55,379 nt of DNA from Pseudomonadota bacterium (lineage in GTDB: Bacteria > Myxococcota_A > UBA796 > SXON01): positions 1 to 55,379 of the forward strand of contig JAUXTN010000165.1 of assembly GCA_030684355.1 (NCBI GenBank), in the 5' to 3' direction. A program made the translations under genes and the position numbers. The stretch's first letter is position 1, and each line of letters opens with the position of its first letter. Positions 28,484-38,447 of this stretch are shown here, piece by piece. Under the pieces are notes generated by a model. The model was given only the letters and a program-made list of their open reading frames with translations. It was not told where the DNA came from and searched no databases.

Positions 28484-30166
28484 TCACTCCCGTGCCTCGA
28501 TGCGGTAGGCGTACCCCTGCTCCGTCAGGAACAGCTGTCGCTTCTCGCCGAAGGTCTGCTCTACCGTATCCCGCGTGATGAGCGTGTAGAAGCTCGCCTT
28601 GTTCGCGCCCTGCTTCGGGCGGAGGATCCGACCGAGGCGCTGGGCCTCTTCCTGCCGGCTGCCCCACGTGCCGCTGATCTGGATCGCGACGTTCGCATCG
28701 GGCAGATCGACGGAGAAGTTCCCGACCTTCGAGATGACCAGGACGCGGTCCTGCCCGGTGCGGAACCGCTCGTAGAGCTCGTCGCGGCGCTTCTGCGGCG
28801 TGCGCCCCTCGATCAGCGGCAGGCCGAGGCGGCGCGAGAGGAACTCGAGCTGCTCGACGTACATGCCGAGGATGAGGACGCGGTCCTCCAGGTGGCGCTC
28901 GAGGAGGCTCTCGATGACGGGGGTCTTCCGGGCATTGATGCTCGCGATGCGGAACTTCTCGCGATCGTCGGCCACGGCGTACCGGATGCGATCCTCCTCC
29001 GAGAAGCCGACACGGATCTCCGTGCAGCTCGCCGAGGCGATCCAGCCCTGGTGCTCCAGGTCCTTCCACGGCACGTCGTACCGCTTCGGCCCGATGAGCG
29101 CGAAGACATCGGCTTCCTTGCCGTCCTCGCGCACGAGCGTGGCGGTGAGGCCGAGCCGGCGGCGCGCCTGGAGGTGCGCGACGGCGCGGAAGATCGGGGC
29201 GGGGAGGAGGTGCACCTCGTCGTAGATGACGAGGCCCCAGTTCTCCTTGTCGAACAAGCCGAAGTGGACGAAGATCTCGTTCCGGGACTTGCGGAAGGTG
29301 AGCATCTGGTAGGTCGAGAGCGTGACCGCCTTGATGTCCTTCATCTCGCCGGAGTACTCGCCCACCTGGTCCTCGGTGAGCGTGGTCTTGTCGAGGATCT
29401 CGTTCTTCCACTGCCGCAACGCCGTGACGTTGGTGCAGAGGATGAGCGTCTTCATGTTGAGACGCGCCATCGCCCCGATGCCCACCATCGTCTTGCCCGC
29501 GCCGCACGGCAGCACGATGACGCCGGAGCCGCCTTGGGCGAGGCCGTCGCCGTGGAAGGTCTCGACCGCGAGCCGCTGGTAGTCGCGCAGGGCCCACGGC
29601 TGGCCGTTCTTCATCTCCGTGGTGACGGTGAAGTCGAGTGCCTCGCCGTCGCGGTAGCCCGCGAGGTCCTCCACGGGGTGGCCCGCGTGGGTCAGCGCCT
29701 GCTTCAGCTCGCCGCGGTTGCCCGGGTCGACGAGGACGGCGTTGTCCCCGAGGCGGGCGCCGAGCAGCGGAATGACCGGCTTGAGGCTGCACACCTCGGT
29801 CATGAGGATCGGATCGTCCGTCTCGAGCCGGAGCCCGCGGGGATCCTTGAAGAGCTTCAGCCGACCGTAGCGCCCCATGATCTCCCGGATGTTGACCGGG
29901 ACGTTCGGGGGAACCTCGTACTTGGCGTGGTGCTCCAGGGCGCCGACCACCTCTTCGACGGTCATCCCGGAGCTGGCCGCGTTCCAGAGCGACAGCGGGG
30001 TGACCCGATAGGTGTGGACGTAGTCCGGGGACTTTACGAGCTCGGCAAAGCGGGCCAACGCGTCGCGGGCGGCGCGAAAATGTGGCCCCATCGTCTCCAG
30101 GAGGAGGGTGTAGTCGGATTGGACGATGAGCGGGTTTTCGGGAACGTAGCGCATGGACCGCGCCAT
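28484..30166 (-). CDS. Bacterial XPB-family DNA repair helicase
   Basis: 560 residues, superfamily 2 helicase of the XPB/ERCC3 type. The N-terminal 110 residues (NPLIVQSDYTLLLE ... HTYRVTPLSLWNAAS) match the accessory domain of bacterial XPBs. Then Walker A LPCGAGKT (219-226), DEVH (316-319), the LGLTATLVRED segment with the XPB-specific RED motif (346-348), and motif VI QRLGRILRP. These unwind DNA 3' to 5' in damage repair; in archaea XPB works with the nuclease Bax1, absent here. Second in a run IF-1 / acyltransferase / XPB / two small genes, all leftward. Family and length agree well. Confidence 0.92.
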   Translation of the reverse strand: MARSMRYVPENPLIVQSDYTLLLETMGPHFRAARDALARFAELVKSPDYVHTYRVTPLSLWNAASSGMTVEEVVGALEHHAKYEVPPNVPVNIREIMGRYGRLKLFKDPRGLRLETDDPILMTEVCSLKPVIPLLGARLGDNAVLVDPGNRGELKQALTHAGHPVEDLAGYRDGEALDFTVTTEMKNGQPWALRDYQRLAVETFHGDGLAQGGSGVIVLPCGAGKTMVGIGAMARLNMKTLILCTNVTALRQWKNEILDKTTLTEDQVGEYSGEMKDIKAVTLSTYQMLTFRKSRNEIFVHFGLFDKENWGLVIYDEVHLLPAPIFRAVAHLQARRRLGLTATLVREDGKEADVFALIGPKRYDVPWKDLEHQGWIASASCTEIRVGFSEEDRIRYAVADDREKFRIASINARKTPVIESLLERHLEDRVLILGMYVEQLEFLSRRLGLPLIEGRTPQKRRDELYERFRTGQDRVLVISKVGNFSVDLPDANVAIQISGTWGSRQEEAQRLGRILRPKQGANKASFYTLITRDTVEQTFGEKRQLFLTEQGYAYRIEARE

Positions 30167-30205
30167 CTAACCGGTCCGCCGCCCTGCGTCGGGCGCGTCG
30201 CGGGA

Positions 30206-31072
30206 TCAGGCCGCCGGTGATGCGCCGGATGCCCCCCCGGACACCCCTCCGGATGCCGCTCCGGATGCCGCCGCGAGCCGCGGCACTTCGAGGCGCCAGG
30301 GGTCCTCGATCTGCTCGCGGATGATCTTCGCGAGCACGCCGCCCTGGGCGCCATCGAGGAACCGGTGGTCGATCGTGGCGGTGATCGTGAGCTGCTTCCG
30401 CACGGTCGGCACGCCGTCGACCGCGACCACGCCATCGCGCACCGAGCCGACCAGCACGAGCACCGGGACGCGCGCGAACGGGGTGAACGGCGCGAAGCCC
30501 TCGTCGAGGCCGAACATGCCGACGGAGGTGACGATGCAGCTCCCGAACGGGAAGGCCTCGAGGCCGAAGGCCGGGATCGAGACGCCGAGGCTGCCGGTGA
30601 GCCAGCCCGTGACCTTCAGCATCGGGCGGATGAGCCACGTCGGGAGGAGCTGGAGCGGGCCCTTGCTCTTCTCGAACGCGGCGTCCTTCCCGGCGCGCAG
30701 GCGCTCGGCGCGCGCCCGCAGGTCCTGCGCGACCTCCACCACCGACTTTTTGTCGATGTCGTCGACCTTCGCCTTGGCGAGGTCGGCGCCCTCCTCCAGC
30801 GCCACCAGGTACGTCACGTTCACGTGCTCGTGCTGGTGGTACCGGCCGAAGCGCAGGTAGCCGTTGAGGCCCGGTGCCTGGGCGAGCGCGTTCCCGACCA
30901 CCTTGCCGACGAGGTGGGTGATCGAGACCTTCTCGCCGGTCGTGGCGCGCAGGTGAGCCAGGTAGGCGAGCGCCTCCGTCGCGTCGACGGTGAGCTTGCC
31001 GTAGATCGGGCCCTCGTCAGGCGGGCCCCACGTGGCGATCGCTAGCTTGCGCCGGGTCGTCATCTTGTACAT
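30206..31072 (-). CDS. Stand-alone E2-type acyltransferase, paralogue of 1038-1874
   Basis: 288 residues with the same architecture as the gene at 1038-1874: a CAT-like domain without lipoyl or E1/E3 context. Catalytic motif DHRFLDG near the end; core strands SCIVTSVGMFGLDEGFAPF and the conserved Arg/Gly-rich start (RRKLAIATW). The C-terminus is a Ser/Gly/Ala tail encoded by degenerate 12-base repeats (30218-30272). Two such orphans in 30 kb suggest a dedicated acyl-transfer role, for example making a lipid or amino-acylated compound (inference). It lies 103 bases downstream of infA. Confidence 0.82.
   Translation of the reverse strand: MYKMTTRRKLAIATWGPPDEGPIYGKLTVDATEALAYLAHLRATTGEKVSITHLVGKVVGNALAQAPGLNGYLRFGRYHQHEHVNVTYLVALEEGADLAKAKVDDIDKKSVVEVAQDLRARAERLRAGKDAAFEKSKGPLQLLPTWLIRPMLKVTGWLTGSLGVSIPAFGLEAFPFGSCIVTSVGMFGLDEGFAPFTPFARVPVLVLVGSVRDGVVAVDGVPTVRKQLTITATIDHRFLDGAQGGVLAKIIREQIEDPWRLEVPRLAAASGAASGGVSGGASGASPAA
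30218..30272. repeat. Degenerate 12-base repeat (about 4.5 units)
   Basis: Units 30218-30229, 30230-30241, 30242-30253, 30254-30265 and a partial unit each end in CCGGA. They encode a four-residue Ser-Gly-rich period at the C-terminus of the acyltransferase. Confidence 0.8.
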
Positions 31073-31175
31073 GGCGCGACTCTACGACGGAATCGCGCCG
31101 GTTCCCAGCCCCACACGCCAACCCACCGACCACGCACCCGGGGACATGCCGGGCGCGACGGTCGGTCGGGAGGAC

Positions 31176-31394
31176 CTACTTGTGGCGGAAGGTGATCCGG
31201 CCCTTCGACAGGTCGTAGGGGGACACGGCCACGGTCACTCGGTCACCGAGGACGACACGGATGCGGAAGCGACGCAGCTTGCCCGCGAGGTGCGCGTGCA
31301 CCTCCGTGCCGGCTTCCGTCTGCACCAGAAAGGCGCCGCCCGGAAAAACCTCTTTGATGACGCCGTCAATCTCGATCAGGTCATCACTCGCCAA
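31176..31394 (-). CDS. infA: Translation initiation factor IF-1
   Basis: 72 residues when started at the TTG at 31394, giving MASDDLIEIDGVIKEVFPGG, exactly the family length. A ribosome-binding site (AGAGG, 31400-31404) sits 5 bases upstream. Earlier GTG and TTG codons in frame would add an odd leader. The OB-fold residues are standard (FLVQTEAGTEVHAHLAGKLRR, RIRVVLGDRVTVAVSPYDLSKGRITFR). IF-1 blocks the A site of the 30S subunit during initiation. First gene of a leftward run. Divergent from the FG-GAP lipoprotein by 75 bases. Confidence 0.95.
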   Translation of the reverse strand: MASDDLIEIDGVIKEVFPGGAFLVQTEAGTEVHAHLAGKLRRFRIRVVLGDRVTVAVSPYDLSKGRITFRHK

Positions 31395-31399
31395 AGGCA

Positions 31400-31404
31400 C
31401 CTCT
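31400..31404 (-). promoter_or_regulatory. Ribosome-binding site deciding the IF-1 TTG start
   Basis: AGAGG read leftward, 5 bases before TTG at 31394. This spacing and the exact 72-residue length decide for the TTG start. Confidence 0.75.
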
Positions 31405-31469
31405 GTAGAACAGGGCGCGCCTCTAACGGACGGCGGTGCCAGCGGCAAGGAGGGGGTAGACTACGGCCG

Positions 31470-34169
<2,700 letters not shown>

Positions 34170-34173
34170 GGCG

Positions 34174-34209
34174 CGCCCCGCTCTACTTCGACGCCCCGCT
34201 CTACTTCGA
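34174..34209. repeat. 18-base perfect tandem duplication of the tlpA gene end
   Basis: Units 34174-34191 and 34192-34209 are identical. The right unit holds the last codons and stop of the leftward tlpA gene, so the left unit is a duplicate gene end, stop included, just downstream. Confidence 0.85.
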
Positions 34210-34698
34210 CGCCACCACCGCCCGATCGAGGCCGTCGGCGTCGACCGCGCCGCGGATGACGCGCTTGATCGCGCCGTCGGGCCCCACGATCACGGTCGTC
34301 GGGTAGACGTTCACGCCGTACGCGCTGAGCACGGCGGGGTCCGACTCGAGCACCGCCCAGGTCACGCCGAGCCGCGCGGCGCTCTTCGCCAGCTTCTCGC
34401 CCGAGCCGCTGCCCTGCGCGATGCCGAGGATCGGCACGTCCGTGTTCTTTGCGGCCCACGCCGCGAACTCGGGGATCTCCTGGACGCACGGCCCGCACCA
34501 GCTCCCCCAGAAGTTGAGCACGACCATCTTCCCGGCGTAGTCCGAGAGCTTCGTCGTGCCGCCCGCGGCGTTCTGGAGCTCGAAGGCGGGCGCGACGTCC
34601 CCGGTGGGATCGGCGCCGGTGGAGAGGCGGTCCACGAGGAAGAACACGGCGAAGCCGACGACGATCGCGGCCCCCCAGTCGCGCAGCATGCGGATCAT
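34201..34698 (-). CDS. TlpA-like membrane-anchored thioredoxin
   Basis: 165 residues from MIRMLRDWGAAIV, an N-terminal membrane helix (AAIVVGFAVFFLVDRL) anchoring a periplasmic redoxin domain. NFWGSWCGPCVQEIPEF carries the WCGPC redox motif; VYPTTVIVGPDG has the cis-Pro. It reduces or oxidises periplasmic thiols, as in cytochrome c maturation; c-type cytochromes are encoded at 40-43 kb. The ATG overlaps the TGA of the phosphatase-like gene (ATGA), so the two are coupled. The gene end, stop included, is tandemly duplicated. Confidence 0.9.
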   Translation of the reverse strand: MIRMLRDWGAAIVVGFAVFFLVDRLSTGADPTGDVAPAFELQNAAGGTTKLSDYAGKMVVLNFWGSWCGPCVQEIPEFAAWAAKNTDVPILGIAQGSGSGEKLAKSAARLGVTWAVLESDPAVLSAYGVNVYPTTVIVGPDGAIKRVIRGAVDADGLDRAVVASK

Positions 34699-35090
34699 CC
34701 GAGCTCCGCGACGAGGAGGTTGATGCGACGCTCGATCTCGTCCCGCGCGGCGCGACACGCCTCCTCCCGCTCGGCCTGCGGCGCCGAGAGCGGATCGGGG
34801 AGGCCCCACTGGATGCGGCGGGCCCGCGAGGGAACGCGCAGGCGGCCCTCGTCGGGCACGAAGGCGACGACGACGTCGATCTCGTCGAGCGGCACCTGGG
34901 CGAGCCCGCGCGCGCGCAGGCCCGTCGTGTGAACGCCGGCCTCCTCCAGAACGGCCTTGATCTCCGGCCGAACGTGCGAGGGCACCCACCCGGCGCCGGT
35001 GGCCTCGTGCCAGGGCGCGATGTGGCGCATCAGCGCCTCGGCGATGGGCGCGCGGGCCGATCCGGACTCATCGAGGAAGAGGACGTGCAC
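34695..35090 (-). CDS. Low-molecular-weight phosphatase / arsenate reductase homologue lacking the catalytic Cys
   Basis: 131 residues from the GTG at 35090 (MHVLFLDESGSARAPIAEALMRH), supported by GGAG 6 bases upstream. The family loop is C-x5-R; here it reads D-E-S-G-S-A-R, so the nucleophile Cys is Asp while the Arg and following APIAEAL helix remain. The general-acid region is probably GLPDP (usual form DPxx). GHTTG-like GVHTTGLRARGLAQV fits thioredoxin-coupled arsenate reductases. Without Cys it should be inactive as a phosphatase or reductase, perhaps a phosphate or arsenate binder (inference). Coupled to tlpA by ATGA overlap and divergent from the SpmAB fusion. Confidence 0.75.
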   Translation of the reverse strand: MHVLFLDESGSARAPIAEALMRHIAPWHEATGAGWVPSHVRPEIKAVLEEAGVHTTGLRARGLAQVPLDEIDVVVAFVPDEGRLRVPSRARRIQWGLPDPLSAPQAEREEACRAARDEIERRINLLVAELG

Positions 35091-35095
35091 GCGGG

Positions 35096-35099
35096 CTCC
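35096..35099 (-). promoter_or_regulatory. Ribosome-binding site for the GTG start of the phosphatase-like gene
   Basis: GGAG read leftward, 5 bases before GTG at 35090, and it decides this start over upstream in-frame codons. Confidence 0.6.
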
Positions 35100-35199
35100 G
35101 AGGGGGATGCCCGGTATCACACGCTCCCCGCCGACGACGTCCGCACGCTCGTCCCGAAAAGCCGGCGCCCCTTGCCTTGTCAAGAGATTAGACGAGCGC

Positions 35200-36438
35200 A
35201 TGAACATCGTCTTCTTCGCCCTGGTGCTCTTCGCCGTCGTGTGCGCCGGGGGGGCGGATCTCGTGTCCTCGTACTCCGGCGAGGTGCCCACGAAGATGGC
35301 GGCGGTGGGGACCGCGGCGTTCGACGGCGCGAAGTCGAGCGTGACCCTCGCGATCAGCCTCGCGGGCGCGATGACGTTGTTCCTCGGCCTCATGAAGGTG
35401 GTGGAAGCCGCGGGGGGCCTCGACGCGCTCGCCCGCCTCATCCGCCCCGTGCTCGTGCGGCTCTTCCCGGACGTGCCCGCCACCCACCCGGCCATGGGCG
35501 CCATCGTCATGAACATCGCGGCGAACGTGCTGGGCCTCGGCAACGCCGCCACGCCGTTCGGCATCAAGGCGATGCAGGAGCTCGACACCCTCAACAAGAC
35601 CCCGGGCACGGCGACCAACGCGATGGTGCTCTTCCTCGCCATCAACACCTCGGGCGTGGCCGTGCTCCCGACCGGGGTGATGGCGCTCCGCGCGGCGGCG
35701 GGCTCGACCGATCCGGCCGCGATCTTCGTCCCCACCCTCGTCGCGAGCGCGTTCAACACGGTCATCGCCGTGCTGGCGGCCAAGGGCTTCTCGCGGCTCT
35801 ACCCCTCGCCGACGCCCCAGGAGCACTTCAAGACGAAGGAGAGCCTGCTCGACCTCGTGCCGCTCGTCGTCATCGTGGCGGTGTTCGGCGCGCTCGTGGG
35901 GGTCGTGGCCCTCTACAAGGAGGCCGCCAGCGCCTGGATCGTGCCGATGCTCATCTTCGGGATGCTGGTGGTGGGCGTCGTGCGCGGCGTGAAGGTCTAC
36001 GAGGTCTTCATCGAGGGCGCCCGCGACGGCTTCTCATCGGCGCTGCGGATCATCCCGTACCTGGTCGCCATCCTCACCGCCGTCGGCATGCTCCGCGCCA
36101 GCGGCGCCATGGAGGCGTTCGTCAAGCTCGTCGGGCCGGCCGTCGCGTACATCGGGATGCCCCCCGAGGTGCTCCCCCTCGCGCTCCTGCGCCCCCTCTC
36201 CGGCTCCGGCGCCTTCGCGCTCACCGGCGAGATCACGAAGACCTACGGCCCCGACACGCTCATCGCGCAGATCGCCGGCACCATGCAGGGCACCACCGAG
36301 ACCACCTTCTACGTGCTCGCCGTCTACTTCGGCGCGGTGAACATCCTGAAGACCCGCCACGCCGTTCCCACCGGGCTGGTCTCGGACATCTCGGGCGTCC
36401 TCGCGGCGGTTGCCGCCTGCCACTGGCTCATCGGGTAG
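35200..36438 (+). CDS. SpmA-SpmB fusion membrane protein (nucleoside-recognition family)
   Basis: 412 residues, with about ten membrane helices. The first half matches SpmA (MNIAANVLGLGNAATPFGIKAM, LFLAINTSGVAVLP); the second matches SpmB (RIIPYLVAILTAVGMLRASG, LALLRPLSGSGAFA, TTETTFYVLAVYFG). In Bacillus these are two spore-core dehydration proteins; fused forms occur in many non-sporing bacteria with unknown transport roles. The ATG at 35200 gives a natural membrane N-terminus (MNIVFFALVLFAVV). The end overlaps the open frame of the convergent bPH gene by 405 bases; see that entry. Confidence 0.88.
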   Translation: MNIVFFALVLFAVVCAGGADLVSSYSGEVPTKMAAVGTAAFDGAKSSVTLAISLAGAMTLFLGLMKVVEAAGGLDALARLIRPVLVRLFPDVPATHPAMGAIVMNIAANVLGLGNAATPFGIKAMQELDTLNKTPGTATNAMVLFLAINTSGVAVLPTGVMALRAAAGSTDPAAIFVPTLVASAFNTVIAVLAAKGFSRLYPSPTPQEHFKTKESLLDLVPLVVIVAVFGALVGVVALYKEAASAWIVPMLIFGMLVVGVVRGVKVYEVFIEGARDGFSSALRIIPYLVAILTAVGMLRASGAMEAFVKLVGPAVAYIGMPPEVLPLALLRPLSGSGAFALTGEITKTYGPDTLIAQIAGTMQGTTETTFYVLAVYFGAVNILKTRHAVPTGLVSDISGVLAAVAACHWLIG

Positions 36439-37929
36439 GGCCCGCCGGCGGCGGCCCAGGTCCTCGAAGATCCGCGTGGCGTCGGCCTCGCGCAGCGCCG
36501 GGAGCCCCACGCTCGTGCCCGCGACCCACACGACCACGCGGGCGAGCTGGTGGCGCCGCAGGAGGGGGTCGGAGAGGAGGTGCACGGACTGGATCTTGTT
36601 GCGGGGCACGATCCAGGTGCGGCGCGTGAGGAAGCCGCTGCGGGCGACGACGAAGCCGGGCGTCACGAGCCAGCCCTGGCGCCGCCAGTCGAGCCAGCCG
36701 AGCAGCACGCCGATGACGATGACCAGGAGCGCCGCGGGGCCGAGCCACCACGCCAGGAACGTGCCGATCGCGCCCCACCGGAGCCCGCCGCCGATGCACG
36801 CCCGGACGAGCGCGCGGGGGGCGGGCGGGAGCAGGGGGGTGGCCCACGGATCCACGTCGAGCGCCGGGAAGATCACGCCGGCGATCATCGCCTGGTCCTC
36901 GGTGGGGACCATCGGGAGGAGCCCCTCGGGGGTCGGGGCCTCGCCGGGGGCGCCGGAGGCGGCGGTCTCGACGACCACGGTGCCGTAGCCCATGAGCCGC
37001 CGGAGCCAGGGCTCCTCCACCCGGACCACCTGGACCTTCCCGAGCGGCATCTCCACGCCGCGGCGGGTGAGGAGGCCGGCCTCGAAGCGGAGGCCGCGCG
37101 GGGAGCGGAACAGGCGGAAGTGGTAGTGGCGGAGGATGGTCCCGGCGACGGAGAACGTGTAGCCGCCCGCGAGCGCGACGAGGCCGAGGCCGATCGCGGC
37201 GCCGGGCCGCACCGACGAGAAGCCCTGGGCCATCGTGGCGGGCGAGACCTGCGCGAAGATCTCCATCGCGACGCCGCCGGCGAGCACCACCGCGCCGACC
37301 CGGCCCGCGCTGACGCCGTAGCCGACGAGCTCGGCGAGGCTGATGCCGAGGATCTCCTCTCCCACCGTCGTGACCGGAACACCGCTCTGCCCGCCGGGGG
37401 TCACCCCGAGCGACGCGCCGTGGAGCCGCTCGCGGAGGAGGTTGGCGTCGCGCACGGAGAGCGCGGAGAGCATGCCCTCGGCGCCGGCGTCCCCCGCGGT
37501 CTCGATGCGGAGCTCGACGAGGCCGGCGAGCTTGTGGAAGACGTTCTGGACGATCTCCACGTTCTGGATGCGCGCGGGGTCGAGGACGCGGAAGCGGCGG
37601 CCGATGAGGCCGGTCTGGATCTCGAGCTTCCCCTCGTGCAGGCGGTAGCGCAGCGTGAGGAAGTGCAGGACGGTGCGCCCCACCGCGAGCGCGAAGAACC
37701 CCGCGAGCAGCACGAGGTTCACGACGTTGGCGACGCCGCCGCCGACGAACACCGCGAGCAGCAACGGCCAGGCGCCGCGGGCGGTGCGCCAGAGGTCGGG
37801 GATGAGGTTCACCAGGAGCGACGCGGGCTCCAGGGAGCGCCACGCGCCGGTCTCGATGGTCCCCCCCGAGCGCTCCACCGCTCGGTCTGCGGGGGCGCCG
37901 GGCTCGATCGGTTCAGACACCGTCGTCAC
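36034..37929 (-). CDS. Bacterial PH-domain (YdbT-like) membrane protein with an antisense C-terminal extension
   Basis: 631 residues as the frame reads. About the first 495 look real: paired membrane helices near 50-85, 200-255 and 385-415 alternate with bPH_2-type domains (LRYRLHEGKLEIQTGLIGRR, FRLFRSPRGLRFEAGLLTRRG, WLVTPGFVVARSGFLTRR). The last 135 residues (from about ALPDEPVAGG) are Gly/Glu/Arg-rich and exactly antisense to the SpmAB gene. In the neighbouring frame a stop lies at 36428-36430, where the gene would end if one base had been added in the nearby G/C run. So the true end is probably near 36428, with a frameshift or lost stop. Overlaps the upstream bPH gene by 17 bases. Confidence 0.75.
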   Translation of the reverse strand: MTTVSEPIEPGAPADRAVERSGGTIETGAWRSLEPASLLVNLIPDLWRTARGAWPLLLAVFVGGGVANVVNLVLLAGFFALAVGRTVLHFLTLRYRLHEGKLEIQTGLIGRRFRVLDPARIQNVEIVQNVFHKLAGLVELRIETAGDAGAEGMLSALSVRDANLLRERLHGASLGVTPGGQSGVPVTTVGEEILGISLAELVGYGVSAGRVGAVVLAGGVAMEIFAQVSPATMAQGFSSVRPGAAIGLGLVALAGGYTFSVAGTILRHYHFRLFRSPRGLRFEAGLLTRRGVEMPLGKVQVVRVEEPWLRRLMGYGTVVVETAASGAPGEAPTPEGLLPMVPTEDQAMIAGVIFPALDVDPWATPLLPPAPRALVRACIGGGLRWGAIGTFLAWWLGPAALLVIVIGVLLGWLDWRRQGWLVTPGFVVARSGFLTRRTWIVPRNKIQSVHLLSDPLLRRHQLARVVVWVAGTSVGLPALREADATRIFEDLGRRRRALPDEPVAGGNRREDARDVRDQPGGNGVAGLQDVHRAEVDGEHVEGGLGGALHGAGDLRDERVGAVGLRDLAGEREGAGAGEGAQEREGEHLGGHPDVRDGRPDELDERLHGAAGAEHADGGEDGDQVRDDPQRR

Positions 37930-38380
37930 CCCGGCGGCGCACGAGGGTGTCCCGGAGCGCGTCGGCCTGGGCCTCGTCGAGCCCGGGGATCGACCCGTCC
38001 GCCGACATGCCCGCGGCCGTGTAGACGACGAGGCGCGAGAGCCCGAACGCCCGCTCCATGGGGCCCTGCCGGGTGTCCACGTGCTGGATGCGGTCGAGCG
38101 GGATGCTCACGGTATGCCGGAAGAGGACCCCGCTCTCGACGAGGAGATCGTCGGCCCGAACGCCGTAGCGGAAGCGACGCCACGCCAGCGCGGGCCAGAG
38201 GAGCGTGCTCACACCGATGAGGAGCACGAGGGTCCCCGCGCTGCTCGCGGCCGCGGCCACGCCGAAGCGGAAGCCGAGCCAGACGGCGCCGGCGAGGAGG
38301 ACGGGGATCCAGAAGCTGGCGAGGCGGGTGAGGCCCTGCAGCCGCCAAAGGTTCACAACGCGGGGATCGAGGGAATGCAC
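37913..38380 (-). CDS. Bacterial PH-domain (YdbS-like) membrane protein
   Basis: 155 residues. Two membrane helices (about 20-65: ASFWIPVLLAGAVWLGF, TLVLLIGVSTLLW) precede one bPH_2 domain (RFRYGVRADDLLVESGVLFRH ... IPLDRIQHVDTRQGPMERAFGLSRLVVYT). It resembles YdbS, usually paired with a YdbT-like protein as here; the two genes overlap by 17 bases. In Bacillus the pair is linked to resistance to certain antimicrobial peptides; here that is only analogy. Confidence 0.85.
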   Translation of the reverse strand: MHSLDPRVVNLWRLQGLTRLASFWIPVLLAGAVWLGFRFGVAAAASSAGTLVLLIGVSTLLWPALAWRRFRYGVRADDLLVESGVLFRHTVSIPLDRIQHVDTRQGPMERAFGLSRLVVYTAAGMSADGSIPGLDEAQADALRDTLVRRRGDDGV

Positions 38381-38447
38381 CCGCGCAAGCTAACCCCCGC
38401 GCCGAGCGGCATCGCGCGGCGCGCGTGTCCTGGCTATCCGTCGCGGC

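Noticed and set aside
35200..36438. Evidence for endospore formation from SpmA/SpmB likeness
   Set aside because: The fused family is widespread in bacteria that do not make endospores, and no other sporulation gene is present here.
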